Assembly: GCF_014212315.1 (NCBI RefSeq) | Contig: NZ_JACKXE010000001.1 | Span: forward strand, 744,001-808,000 | Length of the DNA: 64,000 nucleotides | Direction: 5' to 3' | Origin: Nocardioides luti | Lineage (GTDB): Bacteria; Actinomycetota; Actinomycetes; Propionibacteriales; Nocardioidaceae | Part shown: piece by piece, positions 1 to 9,130 of the stretch | Numbering within the stretch: the first letter of the stretch is position 1 | Layout of the letters: each line of letters starts with the position of its first letter | Made by a program: the position numbers and the translations under genes | Notes under the pieces: model-generated | Databases searched by the model: none | What the model was told of the DNA's origin: nothing | Seen by the model: the letters and a program-made list of their open reading frames with translations, nothing else

Positions 1-237
1 CTCGACTGGTACCACGGCAACCGGCGCATCCTCACCGTCGAGTGGTCCTTCGACGACGGCACCACCGTGCAACAGTCGCTCCGCGACACCCGGGACCTGC
101 AGACCGTGCGGGTCGACGCCGGCGCGACCCGGACCGTGCGGCTGCGCCTGGTGTCGGTGTCGCCGCAGGGCACCGGCCGCGCGGCCCGCGACTACACCGC
201 CGTCAGCGACGTCGCCCTGGTGGGCACCCCCGGCTGA
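1..237 (+). CDS. C-terminal fragment of a probable discoidin-like/glycan-binding protein
   Basis: The open frame enters from the left edge and stops with TGA at 235-237, leaving the last 78 residues. The fragment is rich in beta-strand-like segments and ends RDYTAVSDVALVGTPG. This type of ending is typical of the discoidin/NADase-type glycan-binding domains found at the C-terminus of actinobacterial zinc-ribbon membrane proteins. That assignment is a family-level impression, because the N-terminal part lies outside the window. The next gene on the same strand starts 70 bp downstream and encodes a zinc-ribbon membrane protein, which fits such a neighbourhood. No signal peptide or catalytic motif can be judged. 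Confidence 0.6.
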   Translation, partial: LDWYHGNRRILTVEWSFDDGTTVQQSLRDTRDLQTVRVDAGATRTVRLRLVSVSPQGTGRAARDYTAVSDVALVGTPG

Positions 238-307
238 GGGACGTTTCGGCCGGGGCCGTCCGGGACACGATGACCCCCGCCAGCACTCCTCGACGACGGG
301 ACCCACC

Positions 308-2233
308 TTGCCGACCTGCGCCCGCTGCGGGACCCAGAACCCGGACGGCCACCGCTTCTGCGGCGGCTGCGGCCAGCCGCTCGTCCCCGCCTCGGCCGCC
401 CCGTCCGCGCCGCGCGCGACACGAGAGGGCTCGCCTGCCTCGGCCGCACGCTCGCCGTACGCCCGGCCCGTGCCCGGCGCCGCGGACCCGGCTGACGACC
501 CGGTGGCCGAGACCGCGCCGTACCGTCGATCTTCCCTGGTCCCGCCTGCCGGCCCGCCGGTGCTGCCGCCCGCACCCTCCACCGCGCCGTACGCCGCCGG
601 GCCGGTCGACCGGGTCGGGTCGGGCCCGTCCGGGCCGGGCGCCGGACCCGCCTTCGACTGGCAGCGCCTGGTGCGCGGCAACTGGCGGGGCGCCGGGCTC
701 ACCGCGCTCACGGCGTTCGGCATCGCGGGGGTGCTGTCCCTCGTGCTGGCCGTGCTCGCGAAGCCGGTCGACTTCGGGGTGGACAACGGGCTGAGCCTGG
801 TCGCCACGCTGCTGGGGGCCACCTTCGGCGCCGACCTGGTGCTGCACCTCGACCAGCCCGAGCGGGGCAAGGAGCTCTACTCCGCCCACCTGGGCGTCGT
901 CTCGCTGACGGTCGCGCTGGTCGCGCTGGTCGCCGCGGTGTACGTCTTCCGGCGCGTCACCGCCCGCTACCCCAAGCCGCTCGACGCGGTCCTCGACGCC
1001 GCCCGTGCCGGCCTGCTGCTCGGGCTCGGCGTGATGGTGTGCGCGATCGTCTTCCGCGCCGACAACGACGAGATGGGCCGGGGCTGGGGCGCGATGCTCG
1101 CGACCCGGGCCACCGGGATCGAGGCCACCTGGGGCGCCAGCGTCGCGGGCGCCCTGCTGCTGAGCGCCCTCGTGCTGTTCGCGACCCTCGCGCTGGCGAG
1201 CCTCGCCGTCCGCCCCGACGGCTGGCCGGCCCCGGTCGAGCGTGCCCGGGAGTGGCTCGCCGCCCCGTTGTACGGCCTCGCCACGATCCTGCTGACCCTG
1301 CCCGTCGCGGGGCTGATCGGGCTGCTGCTGCTGATCGTCACCGGGAGCGAGCTGAGCGACAACGACCCCACCGACGACGACCTCTCGGCCGCGATCGCGC
1401 TGATCGTCGGGCTGCTCGCCAGCGGCGGCTTCTGGTTGCTCGCGCTCGGCGGCGGCGCCGGCTTCGGCTCCTCCTCGCACGAGTCGGGTGCGTCCTTCAG
1501 CGCCAGCACCGACCGCTCCGGCGTGCACCGGCTGGCGTACTACGCCGACGACACCCCCGGTCTCTGGGCCGCGCCCGTCGTGCTCGTGGCGGTGCTGCTG
1601 CTGGCGGCGTACGTCGTCGTGCGCCGGAGCTCCGCGCCCGCGCGCGTCCTGCCGAACCTCGCGGTGTGGGTGGCCACGCTGCTCGTGGTGCTCCCGCTGC
1701 TCGCGCGCGTGACGTCGCTGCAGGGCGGGATCGACTCGGACAACGCCCCCGGCTACCACGCCGGCTTCCGCCTCGGCGTGACCGGCTGGGAGACCACGCT
1801 GCTGCTGACCCTGGTCGGGCTGGTCTGCGCCGTGCTCGTGGCGCTGCTGACCGGCTCGGTCGACCGGGCCGGGCTGCGGGCCGGTGCGTCCGGGCTGGCC
1901 GGCCGGCTGCAGTCCGACCCGTCGCGACCCGCCGGTGCCGCTGGTGCTGGTGGTCCCGGTGCTGGTGCGCCCGGTGCTGGTCGTCCCGGTGCGGGCTGGG
2001 CGCCGGCCGGTGCGCCGCAGGCGCCGCCGGCCGGCTGGCACCCGCCCGGCACCGAGCCGCTCGCGGACCCGACCCCGCCCGCACCGGTCCCGGGCTCCCC
2101 CTGGCCGAGCACCGGGCCGACCCCGCCGACGCAGCCGCTGCCCGAGGCGGCCCCGCCGCCCTGGCCGCCCGCCGACAGCGGCCCGGACGACGGCCGCACC
2201 CGGATCCGCCCGGCGCAGCCACCCCGCGACTGA
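308..2233 (+). CDS. Zinc-ribbon domain multi-pass membrane protein
   Basis: A 641-residue protein beginning at a TTG codon, chosen because the zinc ribbon starts immediately (two Cys pairs, CARC and CGGC, within residues 4-22). A Pro/Ala-rich linker follows to about residue 115. The middle (about 130-520) holds roughly ten hydrophobic segments. The last 120 residues are Pro/Gly/Ala-rich and include a 15-bp tandem repeat at DNA level (PGAGx units). The architecture of N-terminal zinc ribbon plus integral membrane domain plus disordered tail is common in actinobacteria, but the function is unknown. A role in cell-envelope sensing is only a guess. No clear Shine-Dalgarno precedes the TTG, so the exact start is uncertain. 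Confidence 0.8.
   Translation: MPTCARCGTQNPDGHRFCGGCGQPLVPASAAPSAPRATREGSPASAARSPYARPVPGAADPADDPVAETAPYRRSSLVPPAGPPVLPPAPSTAPYAAGPVDRVGSGPSGPGAGPAFDWQRLVRGNWRGAGLTALTAFGIAGVLSLVLAVLAKPVDFGVDNGLSLVATLLGATFGADLVLHLDQPERGKELYSAHLGVVSLTVALVALVAAVYVFRRVTARYPKPLDAVLDAARAGLLLGLGVMVCAIVFRADNDEMGRGWGAMLATRATGIEATWGASVAGALLLSALVLFATLALASLAVRPDGWPAPVERAREWLAAPLYGLATILLTLPVAGLIGLLLLIVTGSELSDNDPTDDDLSAAIALIVGLLASGGFWLLALGGGAGFGSSSHESGASFSASTDRSGVHRLAYYADDTPGLWAAPVVLVAVLLLAAYVVVRRSSAPARVLPNLAVWVATLLVVLPLLARVTSLQGGIDSDNAPGYHAGFRLGVTGWETTLLLTLVGLVCAVLVALLTGSVDRAGLRAGASGLAGRLQSDPSRPAGAAGAGGPGAGAPGAGRPGAGWAPAGAPQAPPAGWHPPGTEPLADPTPPAPVPGSPWPSTGPTPPTQPLPEAAPPPWPPADSGPDDGRTRIRPAQPPRD
1943..1999 (+). repeat. 15-bp tandem repeat inside the zinc-ribbon protein gene
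   Basis: Three adjacent 15-bp units (1955-1969, 1970-1984, 1985-1999) each begin CCCGGTGC and encode PGAGA/PGAGR/PGAGW. A partial unit precedes them. They form part of the disordered C-terminal tail and are likely length-variable between strains. Confidence 0.8.
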
Positions 2234-2256
2234 CCCCGGCCCGCGCGGCGACCGGT

Positions 2257-2306
2257 GGGACGTCATACGGACGGGGCACCCGCTTGCTCTCACCGCATGA
2301 CGTCCC
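2257..2306. repeat. 50-bp palindromic intergenic element, copy A1
   Basis: Left arm GGGACGTCATACGG (2257-2270), 22-nt centre, right arm CCGCATGACGTCCC (2293-2306). The arms are inverted complements apart from one position. It lies just downstream of the stop at 2233, and copy A2 follows 24 bp later. It could act as an RNA hairpin/terminator or as a protein-binding palindrome. Confidence 0.85.
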
Positions 2307-2330
2307 CGGCATCCCCCGGGCCCCGCCCCC

Positions 2331-2380
2331 GGGACGTCATACGGACGGAGCAACCCCCACCACCCACCGCATGACGTCCC
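2331..2380. repeat. 50-bp palindromic intergenic element, copy A2
   Basis: Arms GGGACGTCATACGG (2331-2344) and CCGCATGACGTCCC (2367-2380) are identical to those of copy A1, again separated by exactly 22 nt, while the centre has diverged. Conserved arms with a drifting centre suggest selection on, or mobility of, the palindrome. Confidence 0.85.
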
Positions 2381-2431
2381 ACGCCGCGCAGCGACCCGGC
2401 GAACCGGCCGACCCGACGACCACCGGGCTGA

Positions 2432-2437
2432 CAGGAT
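2432..2437 (+). promoter_or_regulatory. -10 element for leaderless lipase gene
   Basis: CAGGAT sits 6 nt before the GTG at 2444. This spacing would place the transcription start on the start codon. No Shine-Dalgarno is present. Confidence 0.45.
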
Positions 2438-2443
2438 CGGGAC

Positions 2444-3238
2444 GTGCTCGACGCGATGGCCCCGGCCCGTCGGCGGCTGTTCCTGGTCGTCGGGGGGATG
2501 GTCGTGCTCGCGGTCGTCGCCACCGCGGTCCTGCTGGTCCTCCGCAGCCAGCGCGGCGGGGTGACCCCGGTCGCGCAGGACGAGCAGGGGCCGGTGCTGC
2601 TGGTGCCGGGGTACGGCGGCGACACCTCCTCCCTCGACGTGCTGGCGCAGGCGCTGCGGAGGACAGGCCGCGAGGTCGTGCTCGTCGACGCACCCGGTGA
2701 CGGCACCGGCGACCTCGACGCGCAGGCCGAGCACCTGGCCTCGGTCGCGGCGACGACGATGCGGGACGCGGGCGCCGGGTCGGTCGACGTGGTCGGCTAC
2801 TCCGCCGGCGGGGTCGTCGTCCGGCTCTGGGTCGCCGACCACGGCGGCGGTGACGTCGTACGCCGGGCGGTCACCCTCGCCTCGCCGCACCACGGCACCG
2901 ACCTCGCCGGGCTGGCCGGCGACCTCGCGCCCGACTCCTGCCCCGAGGCGTGCCAGCAGCTGGCCACCGGCAGCGATCTGGTCCGGGCGCTGAACGCCGG
3001 CGACGAGACCCCGCCCGGCCCGCGGTGGGTGGCGCTCTGGACGACCGACGACAAGACCGTGGTCCCACCGAGCTCGGGCGCGCTGGAGGGCGCGACCAGC
3101 TTCTCCCTCCAGTCGGTCTGCCCCGACCTCACGGTCTCCCACGCCGACGTCCCGCGCACCCCGGCCGTCATCGCGATCGTCGAGCGGGAGCTCGGCACCG
3201 CCGCCCCGACGGTCCCGGACAGCACCGTCTGCCGCTGA
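2444..3238 (+). CDS. Membrane-anchored lipase / alpha-beta hydrolase
   Basis: A 264-residue protein with an N-terminal membrane anchor or signal (about residues 12-33) followed by an alpha/beta-hydrolase domain of the triacylglycerol lipase class. The oxyanion region is VPGYGG, the nucleophile elbow is GYSAGG (Ser120), the acid is in TTDDKT (Asp202 or 203) and the base is in SHADVP (His233). SPHHGT after the third strand is typical of secreted lipases of this group. Two Cys pairs in the cap region suggest an extracytoplasmic fold. The GTG at 2444 is chosen because a -10-like hexamer lies 6 nt upstream; ATG at 2456 is an alternative. The physiological substrate (lipid ester) is inferred from family only. 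Confidence 0.85.
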   Translation: MLDAMAPARRRLFLVVGGMVVLAVVATAVLLVLRSQRGGVTPVAQDEQGPVLLVPGYGGDTSSLDVLAQALRRTGREVVLVDAPGDGTGDLDAQAEHLASVAATTMRDAGAGSVDVVGYSAGGVVVRLWVADHGGGDVVRRAVTLASPHHGTDLAGLAGDLAPDSCPEACQQLATGSDLVRALNAGDETPPGPRWVALWTTDDKTVVPPSSGALEGATSFSLQSVCPDLTVSHADVPRTPAVIAIVERELGTAAPTVPDSTVCR

Positions 3239-3248
3239 GCCGACGCGG

Positions 3249-4211
3249 TCAGCTCGTCATGCCCCGCAGCATCAGGCCCGTGCGCGCGTCGTACAACCAC
3301 ATGCCCCGCAGCCACCCGGGTCGTGGCGGGTGGAACAGCGGGCGGTCGTAGGAGGGCTGGTCCACGTCGAAGCCGTGGAACGTGTCCGCGAACTCGAGCC
3401 GCACGAAGTCCGGGACGTAGGTCGCCGTCCCGATCACCCACGCCGGGTGCCAGGCCAGGACGCCCGTCCCGCCACCGGACCGGTAGTCCACGCGGCCGAT
3501 GACGTAGCGCCGACCGTCGTCCGGCAGCCGCAGCGCCTCCGCCCGGCTGACGGCGGGACGGGCGGGCCCGGTGTACGGCCGCAGGAACCCCTCGTCGGTC
3601 TGGCGCTGCAGGGTCCGCATCGTCCACCGCGCCGGCCGCGGCACGCGGGTGTGGTCGTGGGTGAGCGTGAGGTCGTACGCCGGGCACTCGCCGGCCGCGG
3701 ACCGACCGGTCTCGGAGCAGGCCCGCGCACCACGGGCGAGCAGCTGGACGTGCCCGACCCGGGCCACGCGGTACTGCACGACCGCACCGTGCCGCGCGAC
3801 CCGCACCACCGCGGGCCCGGACGGCCGGAGCACCGGGACGACCGGACGACCCTGCCGGTCCGTCGTGAGCCGGACGTAGAAGACCGACCCGGGCACCAGC
3901 GTGAGGCGGGGGGTGAACTCCGACAGCACCCCGACGCAGTCCCCGGCCTCGACGTCGTGCCCGCCCTCCTGCAGCACGTAGGACAGCCCGCACGGGTGCA
4001 CGTCGCGGAAGGCGCGCGGGAGCGGCGGCGGGGCGAAGGCGACCGTCGCGACGCCGGGGGCCGGTGACGCGGGGCCCGAGGGCGACGCGGACGGCGACCG
4101 GGAGGGCATCGCCCCGGGCCGCGTCGCCGGGTCCGACGTGCAGCCGGCCGCGGCCAGCGTCACTGCCAGCCCCAGCTCGAGCGCTCCCAGGCGCCCCGAC
4201 CACCCCGACAT
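3249..4211 (-). CDS. Putative lipoprotein, tandem paralogue 2
   Basis: A 320-residue predicted lipoprotein. The signal sequence ends in a lipobox-like LAAAGC followed by TSDPA, and the mature part has no recognised domain. The start is the ATG at 4211, preceded by GAGGCGG, and its first residues (MSGWSGRLGAL) match those of the upstream paralogue. The two share the signal peptide, paired cysteines (for example in the C-E-CPAY region), the PYTGPxRPxVSRAxxLR segment and the C-terminal YD-RTG motif, so they arose by tandem duplication. Only 11 nt separate them, and they probably share a transcript with the ABC transporter genes further upstream. Function is unknown. Confidence 0.8.
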   Translation of the reverse strand: MSGWSGRLGALELGLAVTLAAAGCTSDPATRPGAMPSRSPSASPSGPASPAPGVATVAFAPPPLPRAFRDVHPCGLSYVLQEGGHDVEAGDCVGVLSEFTPRLTLVPGSVFYVRLTTDRQGRPVVPVLRPSGPAVVRVARHGAVVQYRVARVGHVQLLARGARACSETGRSAAGECPAYDLTLTHDHTRVPRPARWTMRTLQRQTDEGFLRPYTGPARPAVSRAEALRLPDDGRRYVIGRVDYRSGGGTGVLAWHPAWVIGTATYVPDFVRLEFADTFHGFDVDQPSYDRPLFHPPRPGWLRGMWLYDARTGLMLRGMTS

Positions 4212-4222
4212 CGGACGCCGCC

Positions 4223-5158
4223 TCAGAAGCTCGCGCCGACGACCATCGCGCCGGTGCGCACGTCGTACGTCGTGATGCCGCGGAACCAGCCGGCCCGGGG
4301 AGGGTGGTGGGCCGTCAGGGAGACGTAGGGCCACCTCCCGCCGACCACGCCGGCCGCGACGTCCGGGACGAGGCGCTGCTCGGTGACCACCCAGACCGAC
4401 CGCCAGTCGACTGCCCCGCTCTCGTGCACGAGGCCGACGTCCCACGTCCCGAGGGTGCGGGCGTCCGCGCCGGCGCGGCGGAGCACCGTGGCACGGGTGA
4501 CGGGCGGCCTGACCGGCCCGGTGTAGGGACGGAACGCCTGCGCCTGCATGCGGTGGCGCACCACCCGCATGGTGATGGCCGGCGGACGAGGAGGTCGGGG
4601 CGGGTGGTCCGCGACGACCAGGTGGTACGCCGGACACGACCCGGCACGTGGGGCGGTCGCCTCGCAGAGCGAGGTGCGACGGGCCACGAGGTCGACCGGG
4701 CCGGGGCGGATGGCGCGGTACTGCGCGACCTGCCCGCGCACGTCCACCAGCACGACCCTGCGCCGTGACGGCTGCGGGACCGGCGCCACGGACTCACCGG
4801 CCCGCGAGCGAGCCACCCGCACGTAGAAGACCGTCCCCGGGGCCAGCACCTGCTGCGCCGCCCGCGCCGGCAGGCTCCGGCTGCACCGCCCGCTCTCGAG
4901 GTCGTAGCCGTCGGCCTGCAGCACGTAGGCGAAGCGGCACGAGCGCACCGTCCGGAAGGGCCGCGGGGGCACGGGCGGCGCGAAGGCGACCGTGCTCGTC
5001 TCGAGCTCGAGCGTCCCCTTCGCCGACCCCCCGCTGCCCGGCACGGCGAGCGACCCCGCCGCCGGCCGGGGCGCGGGGTCCGACGTGCAGCCAGCCGCGG
5101 CCAGCGTCACCGCCAGCCCCACCACCAGCGCCCCCAGGCGCCCCGACCACTGCCTCAC
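4223..5158 (-). CDS. Putative lipoprotein, tandem paralogue 1
   Basis: A 311-residue predicted lipoprotein with nearly the same signal peptide as its downstream neighbour (WSGRLGAL, then VTLAAAGCTSDPA). The lipobox cysteine is at about residue 25. I chose GTG 5158 (VRQWSGRLG) because it aligns residue-for-residue with the paralogue's start; a longer start at GTG 5179 would add seven charged residues. The mature domain keeps two Cys and the PYTGP/RAxVLR segment. The gene begins 36 nt after the stop of the ABC permease gene, so it is plausibly part of that operon. It has no identifiable enzymatic motif. Confidence 0.78.
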   Translation of the reverse strand: MRQWSGRLGALVVGLAVTLAAAGCTSDPAPRPAAGSLAVPGSGGSAKGTLELETSTVAFAPPVPPRPFRTVRSCRFAYVLQADGYDLESGRCSRSLPARAAQQVLAPGTVFYVRVARSRAGESVAPVPQPSRRRVVLVDVRGQVAQYRAIRPGPVDLVARRTSLCEATAPRAGSCPAYHLVVADHPPRPPRPPAITMRVVRHRMQAQAFRPYTGPVRPPVTRATVLRRAGADARTLGTWDVGLVHESGAVDWRSVWVVTEQRLVPDVAAGVVGGRWPYVSLTAHHPPRAGWFRGITTYDVRTGAMVVGASF

Positions 5159-5194
5159 CCGCCGATCGTCGCACGGCACCGCCGCCTGCGGAGG

Positions 5195-6013
5195 TCAGTC
5201 GGTGATGTCCTTGGTCGCGAAGTTCGCCCACCCGGCGGCGAGGAACACCACGACGTAGACCACCTGCAGCAGCACGCCCCGCACGACGTCGCGCCACAGG
5301 ATCGGGTCGCGGAAGAGGTCGACGAACGCGAGCCAGTAGCGCGTCGGCAGGTAGGGCTGGATCCCGTGCGCCGCGTCGAGCGTGAGCAGGATCGTCGACG
5401 CGACCAGCACCGCCATCGTGCCCATCGCCGCGCCCAGCGGCGACTCGACGACCGTGGACAGGAACAGCGCGATCGCGGCCACGCCCAGCATGCAGAGCAT
5501 CGCGTAGGCCAGGGCGATGAGCGTGCGGAAGACCAGCTCCGAGGTGCTGAGCGTGGTGCCGGAGACGCTGACGGCCCGCCCGCCGAGGACGTCCTGCTGG
5601 CCGAGCAGCAACGAGCCGACGACGTACGCCGTGGCCGCGACGACCAGCACCGTGACCACCACGAACGCCATCACCGCGACGAGCTTGGCGACCAGCAGGC
5701 GGGTGCGGCCGACCGGCCGGATCAGCAGGTAGCGCAGGGTGCCGTTCTGCGCCTCCCCCGCGATCGCCTCCCCGGCCGTGACGGCCACCGCGATCGGCAG
5801 GAAGAGCGGCAGCACGATGGCCAACGCCGCGAGCGGGAAGAGCGTCCCGTCGGTCAGGACGGCGGACAGGAAGGCCGGCCCGGTGCCGGGTCGCGGCCCC
5901 AGGTCGGTGAGCGAGAGGAGCACGGCCACCAGGGTCGGCAGGGCGTCGATGAGCAGGATCGTGGCCCAGGTGCGCCGCGACCCCAGCATCTTGCGGAGCT
6001 CGACGAGGATCAT
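5195..6013 (-). CDS. ABC-2 type transporter permease
   Basis: A 272-residue integral membrane protein of the ABC-2 permease family. It has about six hydrophobic helices, a short cytoplasmic start (MILVELRKML) and the GTLRYLLIRPVGR loop typical of the family. The ATG overlaps the stop of the ATPase gene in an ATGA junction, so the two subunits are translationally coupled. The substrate is unknown. The two lipoprotein genes downstream and the LolA/RseB-like gene upstream suggest a cell-envelope role. Confidence 0.9.
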   Translation of the reverse strand: MILVELRKMLGSRRTWATILLIDALPTLVAVLLSLTDLGPRPGTGPAFLSAVLTDGTLFPLAALAIVLPLFLPIAVAVTAGEAIAGEAQNGTLRYLLIRPVGRTRLLVAKLVAVMAFVVVTVLVVAATAYVVGSLLLGQQDVLGGRAVSVSGTTLSTSELVFRTLIALAYAMLCMLGVAAIALFLSTVVESPLGAAMGTMAVLVASTILLTLDAAHGIQPYLPTRYWLAFVDLFRDPILWRDVVRGVLLQVVYVVVFLAAGWANFATKDITD

Positions 6014-6990
6014 CGGACCTCCTCGGCGGCGTCGGGGGCATCGACCCCGGCCGCAGCGTCGCCCGGTGGAGAAGGGGGTCCGTCGGCGCGGGAGAACCGG
6101 TCCGAGCCGTTGCTCGTCGCGGCGAGCACGACCTCCTCGAGCGTGCGTCGCTCCTCGGCGAGCGCGGTGACCCGGACGCCCGCGGCGACCAGCGTGGCGT
6201 TGAGGTCGGCGGGGTCGTCGCCCCGGACCACCAGGCGGTGGCCGTCGCTGACCTCGATGCGGCCGTCCAGCACGCTCGTCGCCCGCTCCACGTCGGGGGT
6301 CTCCAGCACGATCCGACCGGTGGCCCGGCGCAGGTCGTCGAGCTGCTCCTGCAGCACCATCCGGCCCCCGTCGAGGACCCCGACGCGGGTGCACATCTGC
6401 TCGATCTCGGCGAGCAGGTGGCTGGACAGGAAGACGGTCGTGCCGGCGGCGTTCAGCTCGAGCAGCAGCGAGCGGATCTCCTTGATGCCCTGCGGGTCGA
6501 GCCCGTTCGTGGGCTCGTCGAGGATGAGCAGGCGCGGTCCGCGCAGCAGCGCGTTGGCCAGGCCGAGGCGCTGGCGCATGCCGAGGGAGTACGCCGCGAC
6601 CGGACGGTCGTCGACGGCCCCGAGGCCGACGCGGTCCAGGACGTCGTCGACGCGCCGGGCGCGCGAGGCCCGGGGGCCGCCGCGGTCCATCGCGTCGAAG
6701 AGCGCGAGGTTGGCCCGACCGGACCGGTGGGCGTAGGCCGCCGGACCCTCGACCAGCGCCCCGACCTGGGGCAGCACCTGCCGGGCCGACCGCGGCATCG
6801 GCTCGCCGAGCAGCTCGATGTCACCCGAGGTGGCGAGCACCAGGCCGAGCACCATCCGCACGGTCGTCGTCTTCCCGGACCCGTTGGCCCCGAGGAAGCC
6901 GTAGACGTCCCCCTCGCGGACGTCGAGGTCGAGGTCCCGGACGGCCGTCACGGGGCCGAAGCGCTTGGTCAGTCCACGGGTCCTGATCAT
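6010..6990 (-). CDS. ABC transporter ATP-binding protein
   Basis: A 326-residue ABC ATPase with the Walker A motif GANGSGKTT, an ABC signature region around YSLGMRQR, and the Walker B stretch LLILDEPTNG. A C-terminal extension of about 110 residues, including the VVLAATS segment, is characteristic of ABC-2 partners of the DrrA/CcmA/NatA type. The start ATG at 6990 overlaps the stop of the LolA-like gene (ATGA), and the stop overlaps the permease start, so three genes form one coupled unit. Confidence 0.93.
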   Translation of the reverse strand: MIRTRGLTKRFGPVTAVRDLDLDVREGDVYGFLGANGSGKTTTVRMVLGLVLATSGDIELLGEPMPRSARQVLPQVGALVEGPAAYAHRSGRANLALFDAMDRGGPRASRARRVDDVLDRVGLGAVDDRPVAAYSLGMRQRLGLANALLRGPRLLILDEPTNGLDPQGIKEIRSLLLELNAAGTTVFLSSHLLAEIEQMCTRVGVLDGGRMVLQEQLDDLRRATGRIVLETPDVERATSVLDGRIEVSDGHRLVVRGDDPADLNATLVAAGVRVTALAEERRTLEEVVLAATSNGSDRFSRADGPPSPPGDAAAGVDAPDAAEEVR

Positions 6991-8090
6991 CGGCCTGCTC
7001 CGTCGACGTAGCGGGTGCCGCTGGCCAGGTCGGCCGCGGCGCGGACGAGCGTCTCCTCGGTCACGGTGCCGGCGATCAGCCAACCGCCGTCGCCGGGTGC
7101 CCCCGTCAGCAGCAGTCCCAGCGGCCCGACGGCGACCACCGTGCCGCCCTCGACGAGGTGCGAGCCGATCGTCGTGCCGAGCTGCTCGCGCAGCGGGTCG
7201 GCCTCCCGGTCCCGCAGCGGGATGGTGATGAGCTGCGTGACGCCGGTGCCGTAGATCCCGACAGCACGGTCCGCGTCCGGCGACTTCGCGAGGCCGCCGA
7301 CCGTCGCCGGCGGGATCACCGGGGCGTACTGGTTCGCCGCGTCCGCGATGTCGAGCACCTCCTCGAAGGACAGGTCGGTGCCGGGCGGTGCCCGGAAGCT
7401 GGTGTCCTCCACCGACGGCGTGGCCGGGTCGAAGGAGCGGAACTGCGAGACGAAGACCGGGTTGCGGTCGCCCGCGTCGTCGTAGACCTCGACCCGCAGC
7501 GGGACCGCGGTGTCGCGGTCCACCCAGAGGTCGACGTGGTCGATGCTCGACTGCGGCGCCCCCGGGGAGAGGCGCAGCCCGAGGGCGTCCCGCCCGGCGA
7601 CCCGACGCGCAGGCAACCGGGCCAGGTCGCCGGCGTCGACGTCCTCGAGCAACCGGTGGCCCAAGGCGGGCGGCAGCAGGTCCGCGGTGCGGGGCAGCCG
7701 GATCTGCGGGTCCACCGACTGACGGGCCGTGGCGTCCTCGTAGTCCCACTGGGTCGTCAGCGCGTCGGCGTGCACGAGGTCGGTCTCCCCCGACACGAGC
7801 AGCTTGTCCACCCGCCAGGCGCGCTCGCCGCGCCACCAGACCCGCATCCGCGTCCGCTCACCCACCAGCGCACCGACATCGGTGAACTTGCTGGTGACGG
7901 GCAGCTGCAGGGCACCCTGCGACTCGACGAACCCCGAGTAGGCGTGGCCGTCCGAGGCCCGGACCCGCGCGACGAGGTCGGCGGCGCTCACCGGGTCGTC
8001 GTCCGCGGGCAGCGCCCGCCAGGCCAGCGGGGCGAGGATGACCAGGAGGGTCACGGCGGCGACGACGCACCACCGCTTCGATCTGGTCAT
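6987..8090 (-). CDS. LolA/RseB-like secreted or anchored regulatory protein
   Basis: A 367-residue protein with an N-terminal hydrophobic signal/anchor (residues about 7-25) followed by a domain resembling the LolA/RseB (MucB) lipid-binding fold. The clues are SGFVESQG, a W-rich RMRVWWRGERAWRVDKL block and the long twisted-sheet-like pattern through LRLSPGAP. Such proteins in actinobacteria sense or carry lipids at the outer face of the membrane. A TAGATT hexamer 5 nt before the ATG suggests a leaderless promoter for the whole LolA-ATPase-permease operon. Substrate and partner are unknown; linkage to two lipoproteins is suggestive. Confidence 0.75.
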   Translation of the reverse strand: MTRSKRWCVVAAVTLLVILAPLAWRALPADDDPVSAADLVARVRASDGHAYSGFVESQGALQLPVTSKFTDVGALVGERTRMRVWWRGERAWRVDKLLVSGETDLVHADALTTQWDYEDATARQSVDPQIRLPRTADLLPPALGHRLLEDVDAGDLARLPARRVAGRDALGLRLSPGAPQSSIDHVDLWVDRDTAVPLRVEVYDDAGDRNPVFVSQFRSFDPATPSVEDTSFRAPPGTDLSFEEVLDIADAANQYAPVIPPATVGGLAKSPDADRAVGIYGTGVTQLITIPLRDREADPLREQLGTTIGSHLVEGGTVVAVGPLGLLLTGAPGDGGWLIAGTVTEETLVRAAADLASGTRYVDGAGR

Positions 8091-8095
8091 ACCGC

Positions 8096-8101
8096 AATCT
8101 A
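8096..8101 (-). promoter_or_regulatory. -10 element of the LolA-like/ABC operon
   Basis: TAGATT on the minus strand, 5 nt before the ATG at 8090. No Shine-Dalgarno is visible, which fits leaderless transcription. Confidence 0.45.
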
Positions 8102-8134
8102 CGTCGGGACGCCTGACCTGGTTCGGGCCCGCTC

Positions 8135-9126
<992 letters not shown>

Positions 9127-9130
<4 letters not shown>

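Noticed and set aside
203..3142. A 979-residue open frame on the minus strand covering the first two genes
   Set aside because: Its translation is low-complexity Arg/Gly/Ala/Gln and it lies antisense to two genes with clear domains; long antisense frames are expected at this GC content.
5158..5179. GTG 5179 as start of the first tandem lipoprotein
   Set aside because: The paralogue aligns exactly from GTG 5158; the extra residues are charged and would lengthen the signal n-region.
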